A stretch of 8,312 nt of DNA from an uncultured Ruminococcus sp. (GCA_900540005.1 UQEM01000112.1:1-8312), one strand, 5' to 3'; positions 1-6,806 are shown, numbered from the stretch's first letter. The notes: generated by a model not told the origin, from the sequence alone. Translations and numbers: made by a program.

Positions 1-47
1 GAGATGACGTCGAGTCTCGTGGGCTCGGAGATGTGTATAAGAGACAG
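1..47 (+). other. Illumina Nextera i7 adapter left in the assembly (not biological)
   Basis: Bases 14-47 match the Nextera read-2 transposase adapter, starting GTCTCGTGGGCTCGG and ending in the 19-bp mosaic end AGATGTGTATAAGAGACAG. Bases 1-5 (GAGAT) match the end of the Illumina P7 primer, and bases 6-13 (GACGTCGA) fill the i7 index slot; from memory this is index N729. Translated on the plus strand, the adapter gives the familiar artefact peptide SLVGSEMCIRDR, so any ORF beginning here (such as 4-276) is spurious. Biological sequence starts at about base 48, which is therefore a contig end. Confidence 0.98.
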
Positions 48-546
48 GGTCAATAGTTATTTTGTCCAGCGCAGCTTTGCTTGCAGAGTAGCCTGCCTGC
101 TGAGGTTCAAGAGCGATACCACTCGTGGTATTTACGATCCTGCCAAAGCCGTTTTCAATCATTTTCGGCATGAAGTGGTAGCAGATCATTGCAGGAGCGA
201 CTGTATTTATCAGAAAACTTTCGGTATAGTCCGAAACAGGTGTGCTGAAATAGTCATTTCGGTACGCTATTTGTAAGCCTGCATTGTTGAGAACGATATC
301 GACTCTTACGCCAAGTTTGTCGATCTCGCCGAGCATTCGCTCTACTTCTTCGGGTCTGGAAAGTTCCGCCGCTATGGAAACTGCTTCCACACCGAATTTC
401 CTCAGTTCTGCACAAACTTCCTCTGTGCCCTTGCGGCTGTGGAGAATGAGATTGCAGCCGTGTTCAGCCATAAAAACTGCGCTCAGATAGCCGAGTCCGC
501 GGCTTGCGCCCGTAATAAGCGCCCATTTGCCTTTAACGTTAAGCAC
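48..546 (-). CDS. Short-chain dehydrogenase/reductase (SDR), 3'-truncated at the contig end
   Basis: This is an NAD(P)-dependent oxidoreductase of the classical SDR family, probably cytoplasmic; the substrate cannot be told. Translation begins at a GTG codon (544-546), preceded by AAAGGAG nine bases upstream, and reads MLNVKGKWALITGASRGLG. Visible motifs are the Rossmann cofactor loop TGASRGLG (residues 12-19), NNAG (87-90), the structural Asn in FLINT (Asn114), the catalytic Ser in NTTSG (Ser142) and the active-site YSASK (Tyr153, Lys157). Only 166 residues remain of a usual 240-260, because the reading frame runs into the adapter at base 47; the C-terminal substrate-binding part is missing from the assembly, not necessarily from the genome. 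The Ser-Tyr spacing is 11 residues, slightly shorter than the 13 of FabG. The gene lies downstream of the AraC-type regulator in the same direction, 171 bases away, with its own candidate promoter between. Confidence 0.93.
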
Positions 547-650
547 GATAAACTGCTCCTTTCGCTCTGCGCCGTGAGATCGGCGGAACGTTCCGCAGAC
601 ACACTCATAACGCGGTTTTATTATAAACACCTGAAAGTGACGATAAATAG

Positions 651-703
651 ATTATACCCAAGAAAGGGCGGCAGGTATATCATAAATGTGTGGTTTTTGT
701 CAA
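651..703 (-). promoter_or_regulatory. Candidate promoter(s) for the SDR gene
   Basis: On the minus strand a consensus TTGACA (698-703) is followed after 17 bases by ATATAC (675-680). A second, perfect TATAAT lies at 651-656, but its -35 region is poor. Either could start a transcript through the SDR gene, whose start codon is at 546. There is no clear terminator after the upstream regulator gene, so read-through from it is also possible. Confidence 0.45.
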
Positions 704-717
704 ACTCTTTGCATGGC

Positions 718-1461
718 TCACTTTATTACGTCAAGATAGTGCAGCTCGCGGTATTTTTTGGGAGTTATTCCATTTTTCTTTCTGAAAACGCTGATGAAAG
801 AGCTTTGTGAGGAAAAACCAAGTGCGAGAGCTATTTCAAGATTTGAGAAATCTGTATTGATGAGCAGATTTTCGGCTGTCGTTATTCTTGCCTGTGTCAC
901 AAAAGCGTGAATGCTTATGCCCTTTTCAGTAGAAAAGAGCTTGGATAGGTATGAGGGATTGAGTCCCACATAGTCAGCAAGGATCTCGACTGTTATTTTC
1001 TCATGCAGGTGCTCGTATATGTAGTCGATACATCTGCGGACGTGCAGAGACACGACATTGCTCTTGCGCAGCGCTTTCATGCGCTCGGCAAAGTCAACTT
1101 CCATTTCCCTGAAAAACATGATAAGTTCGTTGATATCGCGCATGGCATCAGCTTTCTGAATGTATATGTCCGAGAGGGTGTAGGCTGTGTCGTGATCCAT
1201 TCCACCCTCAATGCAGAATCTCGAAACGAGAGCGACTGAGGTCACAAAATGGTACATGAGGTTACGCACAGGGTCAGGGGAAAGAGTTCCCTTGCCGTCC
1301 AAAAATTTGCTCTTTATGCTGTCAAACCGCTTTTCCACCTCAATGACATCTCCGCTCTGGATAGCGCGGTAGAATCCAAGTTCGGACTCAAACGGACTTC
1401 TCAGAAATCCGTCGCTGCGCTGAATATAAAGGCGATAGTTCAATTCGCGGTCAGTTTTCAT
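718..1461 (-). CDS. AraC-family transcriptional regulator
   Basis: A DNA-binding regulator of 247 residues. The C-terminal part (about 140-242) is an AraC-type double helix-turn-helix. The first HTH contains ITVEILADYVGLNPSYLSKLF (about 156-176, written here as a landmark) and the second carries the family signature ALGFSSQSSFISVFRKKNG followed by TPKKYR. The N-terminal 130 residues do not look like the sugar-binding cupin of AraC itself. They are a helical region with LSPDPVRNLMYHF and YTLSDIYIQKAD, a pattern I associate with many clostridial AraC-type regulators of unknown ligand. The start was placed at the ATG at 1459-1461 because GGAG sits seven bases before it; an in-frame ATG six codons upstream lacks such a site. 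The gene is divergent from the MATE pump and upstream of the SDR, so either may be its target. Confidence 0.93.
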   Translation of the reverse strand: MKTDRELNYRLYIQRSDGFLRSPFESELGFYRAIQSGDVIEVEKRFDSIKSKFLDGKGTLSPDPVRNLMYHFVTSVALVSRFCIEGGMDHDTAYTLSDIYIQKADAMRDINELIMFFREMEVDFAERMKALRKSNVVSLHVRRCIDYIYEHLHEKITVEILADYVGLNPSYLSKLFSTEKGISIHAFVTQARITTAENLLINTDFSNLEIALALGFSSQSSFISVFRKKNGITPKKYRELHYLDVIK

Positions 1462-1550
1462 AATATCACTCCATTCCAAAGGCAGCGTTTGCGGCGCTCC
1501 TTAAAGGTATAGCGTTCCATGAAAATACTGCTGATTTTTCAGGAATGCAT
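1458..1550 (-). promoter_or_regulatory. Leader of the AraC-type gene with possible upstream ORF and hairpin
   Basis: The roughly 90-base leader contains a 20-codon ORF (start 1520, stop 1458-1460) whose TGA overlaps the regulator ATG as ATGA. It encodes a very basic peptide beginning MERYTFKERRKR. Inside it, AAGGAGCG and CGCTgCCTT (1479-1502) can pair around a 7-base loop with one bulged base. The ORF lacks a convincing ribosome binding site, so it could be fortuitous. Confidence 0.25.
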
Positions 1551-1556
1551 AGATTA

Positions 1557-1585
1557 ATTATAGCCCAAATTTTATATGAATGCAA
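1557..1585 (-). promoter_or_regulatory. Sigma-A-type promoter of the AraC-family gene
   Basis: On the minus strand TTGCAT (1580-1585), a 17-base spacer and a perfect TATAAT (1557-1562) place the transcript start near 1550, about 90 bases before the regulator's start codon. It lies back-to-back with the region expected to drive the MATE gene, so a protein bound here could influence both. Confidence 0.7.
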
Positions 1586-1623
1586 TAGTTTTGATATATT
1601 TTCTATCGCTTTTGGACTATAAT
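1585..1623 (+). promoter_or_regulatory. Candidate MATE promoter region with a weak direct repeat
   Basis: A perfect TATAAT at 1618-1623 precedes the MATE start codon by 70 bases, but there is no good -35 at 17 bases (TTGATA at 1591-1596 is 21 bases away). A promoter with a weak -35 would suit activation by a regulator. ATAGTTTTG (1585-1593) and TCGCTTTTG (1606-1614) are partial direct repeats exactly 21 bases apart, the helical spacing often seen for AraC-type half-sites. The resemblance is short and could be chance. Confidence 0.35.
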
Positions 1624-1693
1624 TCTTTAAGATTTTAAAACCTGCCGTTTGCATTACCCGTGCGGACAGGTCATGAACAAGGAGGGTTGCTAT

Positions 1694-3067
1694 ATGACAA
1701 AAGCAAATGATCTCACACAGGGAAAAGTTACGCAGCTTGTTCTGAAATTTTATTTCCCGATGTTGCTTACAAATATGCTTCAGCAGATGTATAATATAGT
1801 CGATACGGTGATCGTCGGAAAGGGGATCGGAGATAACGCACTTGCGGCTGTCGGAAATATGTCATCGCTGACATTTCTTATTTTCGGCTTTGCAATGGGG
1901 CTTGCCAACGGTTTCTCCGTTATAATCGCCCAGTATTTCGGCGCAAAGGACTATGCAAATCTCAGACGTTCAGTGGCATCGTCCATTGTTCTTAGCGGAG
2001 TTATCGGATTGGTGCTTACGACTGTGAGTGTTGTGTTCCTGCACCCGACTCTCGTGCTTTTGCAGACCGACAGCGTTATAATGCATGACGGCCTTGTTTA
2101 CGGTTATCTGATTTTCGGCGGACTTATCACGACTATCGCGTACAATCTGTGTTCGTGCATTCTCCGCGCTCTCGGTGACAGCAAAACACCGTTTATCGCG
2201 ATAATTGTTTCGACAATAGTAAATATCGCACTTGACATCTTCACCATTTATGTTCTCAAGGCAGGAGTTGCCGGTGCCGCGATTGCAACTCTCACAGCTC
2301 AGGCAATATCAGTGCTCATCTGCTATTCAAAGCTTAAAAAGCTCAGCATACTTGCGCTTGAAAAGGAAGATTTCCGCGGAAACTCTGCAATATACGGCGT
2401 TCTGTTCAAGAACGGACTCCCTATGGCTTTCATGAACTCAATAACCGCGATCGGCTGCATGGTAGTTCAGTATTTTGTAAACGGACTCGGTGTAATGTAC
2501 ACGACAGCTTACTCGGCTTGCAGCAAGTTCATAAATCTTTTCATGCAGCCTGCTACCACAGCCGGTTATGTAATGTCGGCATTCACGAGCCAGAATTACG
2601 GCGCAAAGCGCTTTGACCGGATCAGAGAGGGACTTCGTGTCTGTCTCGCAATCGCGGCTGTATCGTATGTTCTGCTTGGTTCGATAATGTTTTTCCTCCC
2701 CTCACAGCTTTCAAAACTTATCCTCAGCGGCGATGAGACTATTGCAATTGCTGCAACGTATCTGCCAATTTGCGGAGCATTTCTTTTCAGCGTTGATTTT
2801 CTCTTTATTTTCCGCAGCGGCTGTCAGGGACTCGCAAAGCCTGCAATACCCATGATTTCGGGTATTCTGGAAATGGCTATGCGTATCGGAGTTATCGCAC
2901 TCTTTATTCCGACGCTTGGCTTCAGGGCGACTGCCTATGCCGAAGCTGCTGCGTGGCTCGGAGCACTCGCACTCAATATGACGGCTTTTGGTTATTCAAT
3001 GCACAAGAACACTCCTGAAAGTCCTGTGCGTGGATTTGCAAAAAGACTTGCGTCCAGCAAGCGGTGA
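1694..3067 (+). CDS. MATE-family multidrug/metabolite efflux transporter
   Basis: An inner-membrane exporter of the multidrug and toxic compound extrusion family, which couples efflux of organic cations or metabolites to a Na+ or H+ gradient. The 457-residue product has the usual length and about 12 hydrophobic segments. Family landmarks are QMYNIVDTVIVGKGIG (31-46), GLANGFSVIIAQYFGAKD (69-86), RALGDSKTP (158-166) and, at the start of the second half, QNYGAKR (300-306), which mirrors QYFGAKD as expected for the internal repeat of MATE proteins. It looks like the DinF/NorM-like group common in Clostridia; the substrate cannot be predicted. The start at 1694 is chosen because AAGGAGG lies eight bases upstream; in-frame upstream codons (ATG at 1673, TTG at 1649) lack a good site. 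It is divergent from the AraC-type gene and ends at a terminator pair. Confidence 0.96.
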   Translation: MTKANDLTQGKVTQLVLKFYFPMLLTNMLQQMYNIVDTVIVGKGIGDNALAAVGNMSSLTFLIFGFAMGLANGFSVIIAQYFGAKDYANLRRSVASSIVLSGVIGLVLTTVSVVFLHPTLVLLQTDSVIMHDGLVYGYLIFGGLITTIAYNLCSCILRALGDSKTPFIAIIVSTIVNIALDIFTIYVLKAGVAGAAIATLTAQAISVLICYSKLKKLSILALEKEDFRGNSAIYGVLFKNGLPMAFMNSITAIGCMVVQYFVNGLGVMYTTAYSACSKFINLFMQPATTAGYVMSAFTSQNYGAKRFDRIREGLRVCLAIAAVSYVLLGSIMFFLPSQLSKLILSGDETIAIAATYLPICGAFLFSVDFLFIFRSGCQGLAKPAIPMISGILEMAMRIGVIALFIPTLGFRATAYAEAAAWLGALALNMTAFGYSMHKNTPESPVRGFAKRLASSKR

Positions 3068-3102
3068 GTGAATAAACAGACAGCTTCTATTTTACTATAC
3101 CC

Positions 3103-3126
3103 GCCTCCCGAAAGGGAGGCATTTTT
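3103..3126 (+). terminator. Intrinsic terminator after the MATE gene
   Basis: A perfect 7-bp GC-rich stem (GCCTCCC/GGGAGGC) is closed by a GAAA tetraloop and followed by ATTTTT. It begins 35 bases after the MATE stop codon. Confidence 0.9.
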
Positions 3127-3129
3127 ATG

Positions 3130-3168
3130 AAAAAAACGGTATCCGAAAGTATCGGATACCGTTTTTTT
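3130..3168. terminator. Bidirectional intrinsic terminator between converging genes
   Basis: A 17-bp perfect inverted repeat has arms AAAAAAACGGTATCCGA and its complement around a 5-base loop. The A-run on one side becomes a T-run on the other strand, so the element can stop transcription from both directions. It sits 7 bases beyond the stop of the formate/nitrite transporter gene and backs up the first MATE terminator. Confidence 0.93.
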
Positions 3169-3175
3169 ATCAACA

Positions 3176-3799
3176 TCAGGATTTGATGAAACCTTTGCGT
3201 ACAAGGGGGATAAACATTCCGCCGACAGCATTGCCAAGAGTCATTATCATGAGATAGCCGAGAGCCTTAAAGCTCCAGGCTTCGGCAATAGTGAAGTAGA
3301 ACATATTCGCAATACAGTGCTCGAATCCGCTGAGAATGAAAACCACAACGGGCAGGAACACAACGCATATCTGACCGACGGGATTTTTGATAGTTTTGTA
3401 TCCGTCAGCAGCAATGAACATCAGCATTCCGCAGAAAAATGCGAGGAAGAAAATGCTCAGCAGATCGTCCGCAAGTTTTATCTCGCACATTGCCCGTGCC
3501 TTGTCAGCAATGCCAGAGATACGCGTATTGAGCAGCATATAAGCTGAAATTGCAGCGCCGCCGAAATTTCCAAGCCACACGATGAGGAGTTCCAGTATGT
3601 AAGCCGGTTCGCGTTCGACCGCGTATCCGACTTTGCCGGTGAAAAGATTGAACCCGAAAGTAAGTATCGTGAAAAGACCTGTACCGAAAAGAAATGCGCC
3701 GAGATACTTGTTGTCGCACGAAAGGTAGACCGCACCGCCTATACCGATAGCAAAACCGGTACACAGCGCTCTTAGAAATACATCAAGTGTTTTTTTCAT
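3176..3799 (-). CDS. Formate/nitrite transporter (FNT) family channel, compact form
   Basis: A membrane channel or transporter for small monovalent anions (formate, nitrite or related acids). The 207-residue product has six hydrophobic segments at roughly 7-27, 33-53, 68-90, 112-133, 144-163 and 177-197. Recognisable family sequences are FNLFTGKVGY (50-59), SGFEHCIANMFYF (157-169), with the pore histidine His161 equivalent to the one in FocA, and GNAVGGMFIPL (189-199). It is shorter than the usual 250-290 residues, having almost no N-terminal cytoplasmic helix and short loops, but no core segment appears lost. GAGG lies seven bases before the ATG. It has its own promoter and ends at the bidirectional terminator, so it is probably monocistronic, although read-through from the upstream operon is not excluded. 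An anaerobe excreting formate is the likely setting; direction and substrate are inference. Confidence 0.92.
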   Translation of the reverse strand: MKKTLDVFLRALCTGFAIGIGGAVYLSCDNKYLGAFLFGTGLFTILTFGFNLFTGKVGYAVEREPAYILELLIVWLGNFGGAAISAYMLLNTRISGIADKARAMCEIKLADDLLSIFFLAFFCGMLMFIAADGYKTIKNPVGQICVVFLPVVVFILSGFEHCIANMFYFTIAEAWSFKALGYLMIMTLGNAVGGMFIPLVRKGFIKS

Positions 3800-3835
3800 A
3801 GTATAACCTCGTTCAAAAAAATGTCACAAAAACAG

Positions 3836-3876
3836 AGTGCATATATGATTATAGCACTTTCCGCGCATTTTGTAAA
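3836..3876 (-). promoter_or_regulatory. Extended -10 promoter of the FNT gene, with a dyad over the -10 box
   Basis: On the minus strand TTTACA (3871-3876), 17 bases and TGC-TATAAT (-10 at 3848-3853) form a strong extended -10 promoter, giving a leader of about 40 bases. AGTGC (3836-3840) and GCACT (3854-3858) form a short inverted repeat bracketing the -10, a possible operator position. Confidence 0.8.
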
Positions 3877-3902
3877 GGCATAACCGAATATTTTTTGTCG
3901 GG

Positions 3903-5159
3903 TCACTTCTTGGTTGCCTGATAAAGCTTATCGGCTGCGGTAGAGGAGGCTGATTTTCGATAGACCACCTCGTTGCAGGCATTTACAAAAGCATCAATAA
4001 CATCTGAGTTTTCCATATACGGCTGCATTGCCGCCATATTTTCGGAAGAATCCATGCGCTCGGAAGCCTCATACTGTATGCCTTCAAGCATACCCTCTTT
4101 CTCCATGTATTCCTTTGCCTCTGAGCTCAGCGGAATACCCTTGTCCACACCTTGCAGGAGAGCCATTTCCTTGCTGTTGATAAGAAAATTCACGAGCAGT
4201 GCGGCTTCTTCAGGCTGCTCTGTGTTTTTGCTTATCGCGTAAAGCTGTGCCGGCTTTGCATACCAGCCGTCACCGCTTTTTTCGGGATCAAGGTTCGGGT
4301 AATCAGCGGTGACTATCTCGTCTCCGTTTTCTATACGGTCGCTGTAGTAGTTGGCCGCGTCACTCACCCATGCGACAGTTCCCGCATAGATGCTGTTGTC
4401 GATCTCTGTGCGGACGAAGTATTCGACCTGTGGGATAACTCCCTCATCTACCATTTTCTGGTATTCATCGAGCATTATTTTAAACTCATCAGAAGTGAAA
4501 TTCAGCGAACCGTCCTCCTTGAGCAGAGTCTTTCCACTGACCTGTTCAGCGTAAGCAACGAGGAGTATCCATATCGACTTTTTTGCGCCTGCGAGAGGAT
4601 AGACTCCGTCAGGACGCATTACCTTGGCGGCAGCGAAGAAATCGTCCCAAGTTCTTGGAATATCAAGGCCGTAGCTGTTGTAAATGGTCTTGTTTATGTA
4701 AATAGTTTCGGTGTTCATAGCTATCGGGACAGCATTTAAAACACCGTTCATTCTGCCATAGTCAAGGTAATCGTCATCAATGGTAGAAAAGTCGATAATA
4801 TCACTTGCATTTTCGAGATCGTAGAAACCCGTTCCGTCAGGGGAGTAATCAGGCAGCCAGTTGAAGTTTATCTGCATCACGTCAGCCTCGGTGTTTGAGT
4901 TCATGCGAACCTGACTGCGAGCCTCGTATCCTGACCATTCCGAGTATGAGCAGTTGACCTTGATATCAGGGTAAAGTGCTTCAAATTGCCGTATAGCTTC
5001 GATCGTATATTCGTTGCGCTTGTCGTTTCCCCACCATGAGAAAGAGATCACTGTCTGCTGTTTCTGCTCTATGACAACGCGCTTGTCCCCGCACCCTGCG
5101 GCGGCAGAAGCCGTTACTGCGCAGGCTGTGGCGAGCGAGACGAGCCTTGAAATTTTCAT
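3903..5159 (-). CDS. Extracellular solute-binding lipoprotein, sugar-type (family 1)
   Basis: A membrane-tethered ligand-binding protein of the kind that serves carbohydrate ABC importers (SBP family 1, CUT1-like). The signal peptide ends in a lipobox, SAAAGC, with Cys23 as the lipidated residue. The mature part opens with VISFSWWGNDKRNEYTIEA (about 37-55), the typical first strand and helix of these proteins, followed by FEALYPDIKV (59-68). Later landmarks are VPIAMNTETIYINK (144-157), the hinge region, and TWDDFFAAAKVM (170-181). At 418 residues it is the normal length. AAGGAG stands eight bases before the ATG, inside the upstream gene. The ATG overlaps the cyclase stop codon as ATGA, indicating translational coupling. 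No permease or ATPase gene is near, since the next gene downstream is an unrelated FNT channel. It may supply a distant transporter or present its ligand to the cyclase. Confidence 0.95.
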   Translation of the reverse strand: MKISRLVSLATACAVTASAAAGCGDKRVVIEQKQQTVISFSWWGNDKRNEYTIEAIRQFEALYPDIKVNCSYSEWSGYEARSQVRMNSNTEADVMQINFNWLPDYSPDGTGFYDLENASDIIDFSTIDDDYLDYGRMNGVLNAVPIAMNTETIYINKTIYNSYGLDIPRTWDDFFAAAKVMRPDGVYPLAGAKKSIWILLVAYAEQVSGKTLLKEDGSLNFTSDEFKIMLDEYQKMVDEGVIPQVEYFVRTEIDNSIYAGTVAWVSDAANYYSDRIENGDEIVTADYPNLDPEKSGDGWYAKPAQLYAISKNTEQPEEAALLVNFLINSKEMALLQGVDKGIPLSSEAKEYMEKEGMLEGIQYEASERMDSSENMAAMQPYMENSDVIDAFVNACNEVVYRKSASSTAADKLYQATKK

Positions 5160-6676
5160 TCTGCATTCTCCTTCCCGTCATTCAGTTCGCTGAAAAAGGT
5201 GAACATATCCTTGCCCTTGTGCTTTGAATTGTACAGAGCCTTATCAGCCGCAGCGTAGAGGTCTTTGAAACTCTTGCCGTGTTCGGGAAACAGCGCGATT
5301 CCCATGCTGCACGATATCTTGTAATCACCGTTGTCGCCTGTGTAGAAGTCGCTGAAATCGCTGCGGAGCATTTCGCACTTTTCCCTTATAAGGTCAGCGT
5401 ACTCCTTGCCGGAGTTCGGGCGGATATTCATGAATACGCAGAATTCATCGCCGCCGATCCTTCCTATGTAATCAACGTGCGAGAACACCGAGGTGAGCGT
5501 ATGACCTATGCGCGCGAGAACCTTGTCGCCGTAAGCGTGGCCGAGAGTGTCATTTACGCCTTTGAAGTTGTCCACATCGAGCAGAACGAGCGCGTGATAG
5601 TCCTCATCAGAAGCCTGTGCAAGACGATTTTCAGCAGCTTCTTCAAACGAACGCTTGTTGAGAACGCCAGTGAGAAGATCAGTATGAGCCTTACTGTCGA
5701 GGTTCTGAACGAGGTTTGTGATAACGTCCGTGAGCTTTATCGAGAGCACCATACCAAGTATAGCCGCGAGAAAAGCTGCGATCACGGCTGTTATGTTAAT
5801 GTACAGGCTCATTTCATTCTTTTCTTTGAGAATGATCTTTGTCGGGATAGAACAGATGACGTACCAACTGTCTCCGCACGACGAGACTGTGATGAGGTAC
5901 TCGTTATCGAGGACGGTAGCCGCATTCTGTCCTTTAATGCGTGAAGAAATGTAGTCAGGGATCTTCTCGCCGGATTTTTCATTTTCGTCCGAGGAGTAGA
6001 TTGTGTCGTAGTCCGCCGAAGTCAGGCGAATGGTCATGTCGCTCATGGTCTGCGGATTGTCAAAAACATTTTCAAGTTCGGTCGCGTAGAACGAAATAAC
6101 AAGAATTGCATTTTCGTGTATTTCCTTGACGTAGTAGATGCGCTTGAAATCGCCGCCGTATCCCGCTGACCAGCCGTCAAGAGTACGCTGTCGGTTTATC
6201 ATGGCATGAAGATCAGGAAAAAGCTTATCGCCAAAGAGACTGACTGTTCCGTTGGAGATCTTACCTATAAAATGGTTGTTGCTGTAGACAATGCCGTAGT
6301 CAACGAAATTCTCCATTATGCACAGGCTGTATAGTTGGTCGGAGATGTTCTTTTCGGTCACAAGTGCTTCGTATTCGTCATTTTTCTCGTCAGTAGCGTC
6401 ATAGGTGAAAGCGTCCTGCGAGGCAAAAGCAAGCGTGCCGATAGTTTCCATGCGCGCCATGTATTCAGAGATATTGAGCTTCATCTGAACATTCAGCGAG
6501 GAAGTCATCGTGGCAACCTTGTCCTTCATAATGGTGTCGGTTTTGTTGATAGCGAGCGTTGAAACGATAAGAATGGAAAGAAACGTAATAGCCGCAAATC
6601 CGCAGATAAGCGTGTATTTCAGATGCTTCATACGTTTGAGACTGGATGATTCGTGGGTAGTTTTTTTCTCCCTCAT
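5156..6676 (-). CDS. Membrane-bound diguanylate cyclase with extracellular sensor region (Cache-like) and GGDEF domain
   Basis: Predicted to make the second messenger c-di-GMP from two GTP in response to an outside signal. The 506-residue protein has a TM segment at about 21-43, an extracellular region at 44-290, a second TM at about 291-314, a short linker and a GGDEF domain at about 331-497. The extracellular part resembles a double Cache domain (for example GGDFKRIYYVKEIHENAILVIS, about 174-195 shown only as position) but is too divergent for me to be certain. The GGDEF domain looks active: DLLTGVLNKRSF (333-344), metal Asp367, Asn375 and Asp384 in the substrate site, and an intact GGDEF at 408-412. 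The RxxD product-inhibition site is SHVD (399-402), so its Arg is absent. The start at 6676 has AAGGGGG ten bases upstream. It is first in an operon with the solute-binding lipoprotein. Confidence 0.94.
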   Translation of the reverse strand: MREKKTTHESSSLKRMKHLKYTLICGFAAITFLSILIVSTLAINKTDTIMKDKVATMTSSLNVQMKLNISEYMARMETIGTLAFASQDAFTYDATDEKNDEYEALVTEKNISDQLYSLCIMENFVDYGIVYSNNHFIGKISNGTVSLFGDKLFPDLHAMINRQRTLDGWSAGYGGDFKRIYYVKEIHENAILVISFYATELENVFDNPQTMSDMTIRLTSADYDTIYSSDENEKSGEKIPDYISSRIKGQNAATVLDNEYLITVSSCGDSWYVICSIPTKIILKEKNEMSLYINITAVIAAFLAAILGMVLSIKLTDVITNLVQNLDSKAHTDLLTGVLNKRSFEEAAENRLAQASDEDYHALVLLDVDNFKGVNDTLGHAYGDKVLARIGHTLTSVFSHVDYIGRIGGDEFCVFMNIRPNSGKEYADLIREKCEMLRSDFSDFYTGDNGDYKISCSMGIALFPEHGKSFKDLYAAADKALYNSKHKGKDMFTFFSELNDGKENAE

Positions 6677-6708
6677 CGCGGAGCTGCCCCCTTTTATGAT
6701 ATATGTTT

Positions 6709-6737
6709 ATTATATCATATAATAGTGCATTTGTCTA
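6709..6737 (-). promoter_or_regulatory. Extended -10 promoter of the cyclase/binding-protein operon
   Basis: On the minus strand TAGACA (6732-6737), a 17-base spacer and TGA-TATAAT (-10 at 6709-6714) form a near-consensus promoter, starting transcription near 6702 with a leader of only about 25 bases. There is no room for a riboswitch, so control, if any, must act at initiation. Confidence 0.85.
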
Positions 6738-6749
6738 CTCTATTATATG
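6716..6749. repeat. 10-bp inverted repeat straddling the cyclase promoter -35 box
   Basis: CATATAATAG (6716-6725) and CTATTATATG (6740-6749) are perfect inverted copies separated by 14 bases. One arm lies in the promoter spacer and the other just upstream of the -35. The size and position fit a dimeric repressor site, but the arms are AT-rich and one resembles a -10 box, so chance cannot be excluded. Confidence 0.5.
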
Positions 6750-6806
6750 AATTCCTTAGTAACAATTCTCTGCTTTATCCGAATTGACTGGATTTCAGAG
6801 AGTTGT

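Noticed and set aside
4..276. Plus-strand 90-codon ORF
   Set aside because: It starts in adapter sequence and runs antisense to the SDR gene, which has all the family motifs.
1466..1654. Minus-strand 62-codon ORF across the regulator/pump gap
   Set aside because: It overlaps the divergent promoters and regulator start, with no recognisable protein and no ribosome site.
1649..1693. Earlier starts for the MATE gene (TTG 1649, ATG 1673)
   Set aside because: Neither has a good ribosome binding site, whereas AAGGAGG is ideally placed for the ATG at 1694, where MATE homology begins.
3867..3902. Terminator after the solute-binding protein gene
   Set aside because: Only a 4-bp CCGA/TCGG stem with a long AT-rich loop is present, which is too weak to call.
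4152..4739. Plus-strand 195-codon ORF
   Set aside because: It is fully antisense to the solute-binding protein gene and shows no domain or ribosome binding site.
5279..5944. Plus-strand 221-codon ORF
   Set aside because: It is antisense to the GGDEF coding region and is a by-product of that gene's codon use.
6742..6747. Second TATAAT upstream of the cyclase
   Set aside because: No -35 at suitable spacing; it is better read as one arm of the inverted repeat.
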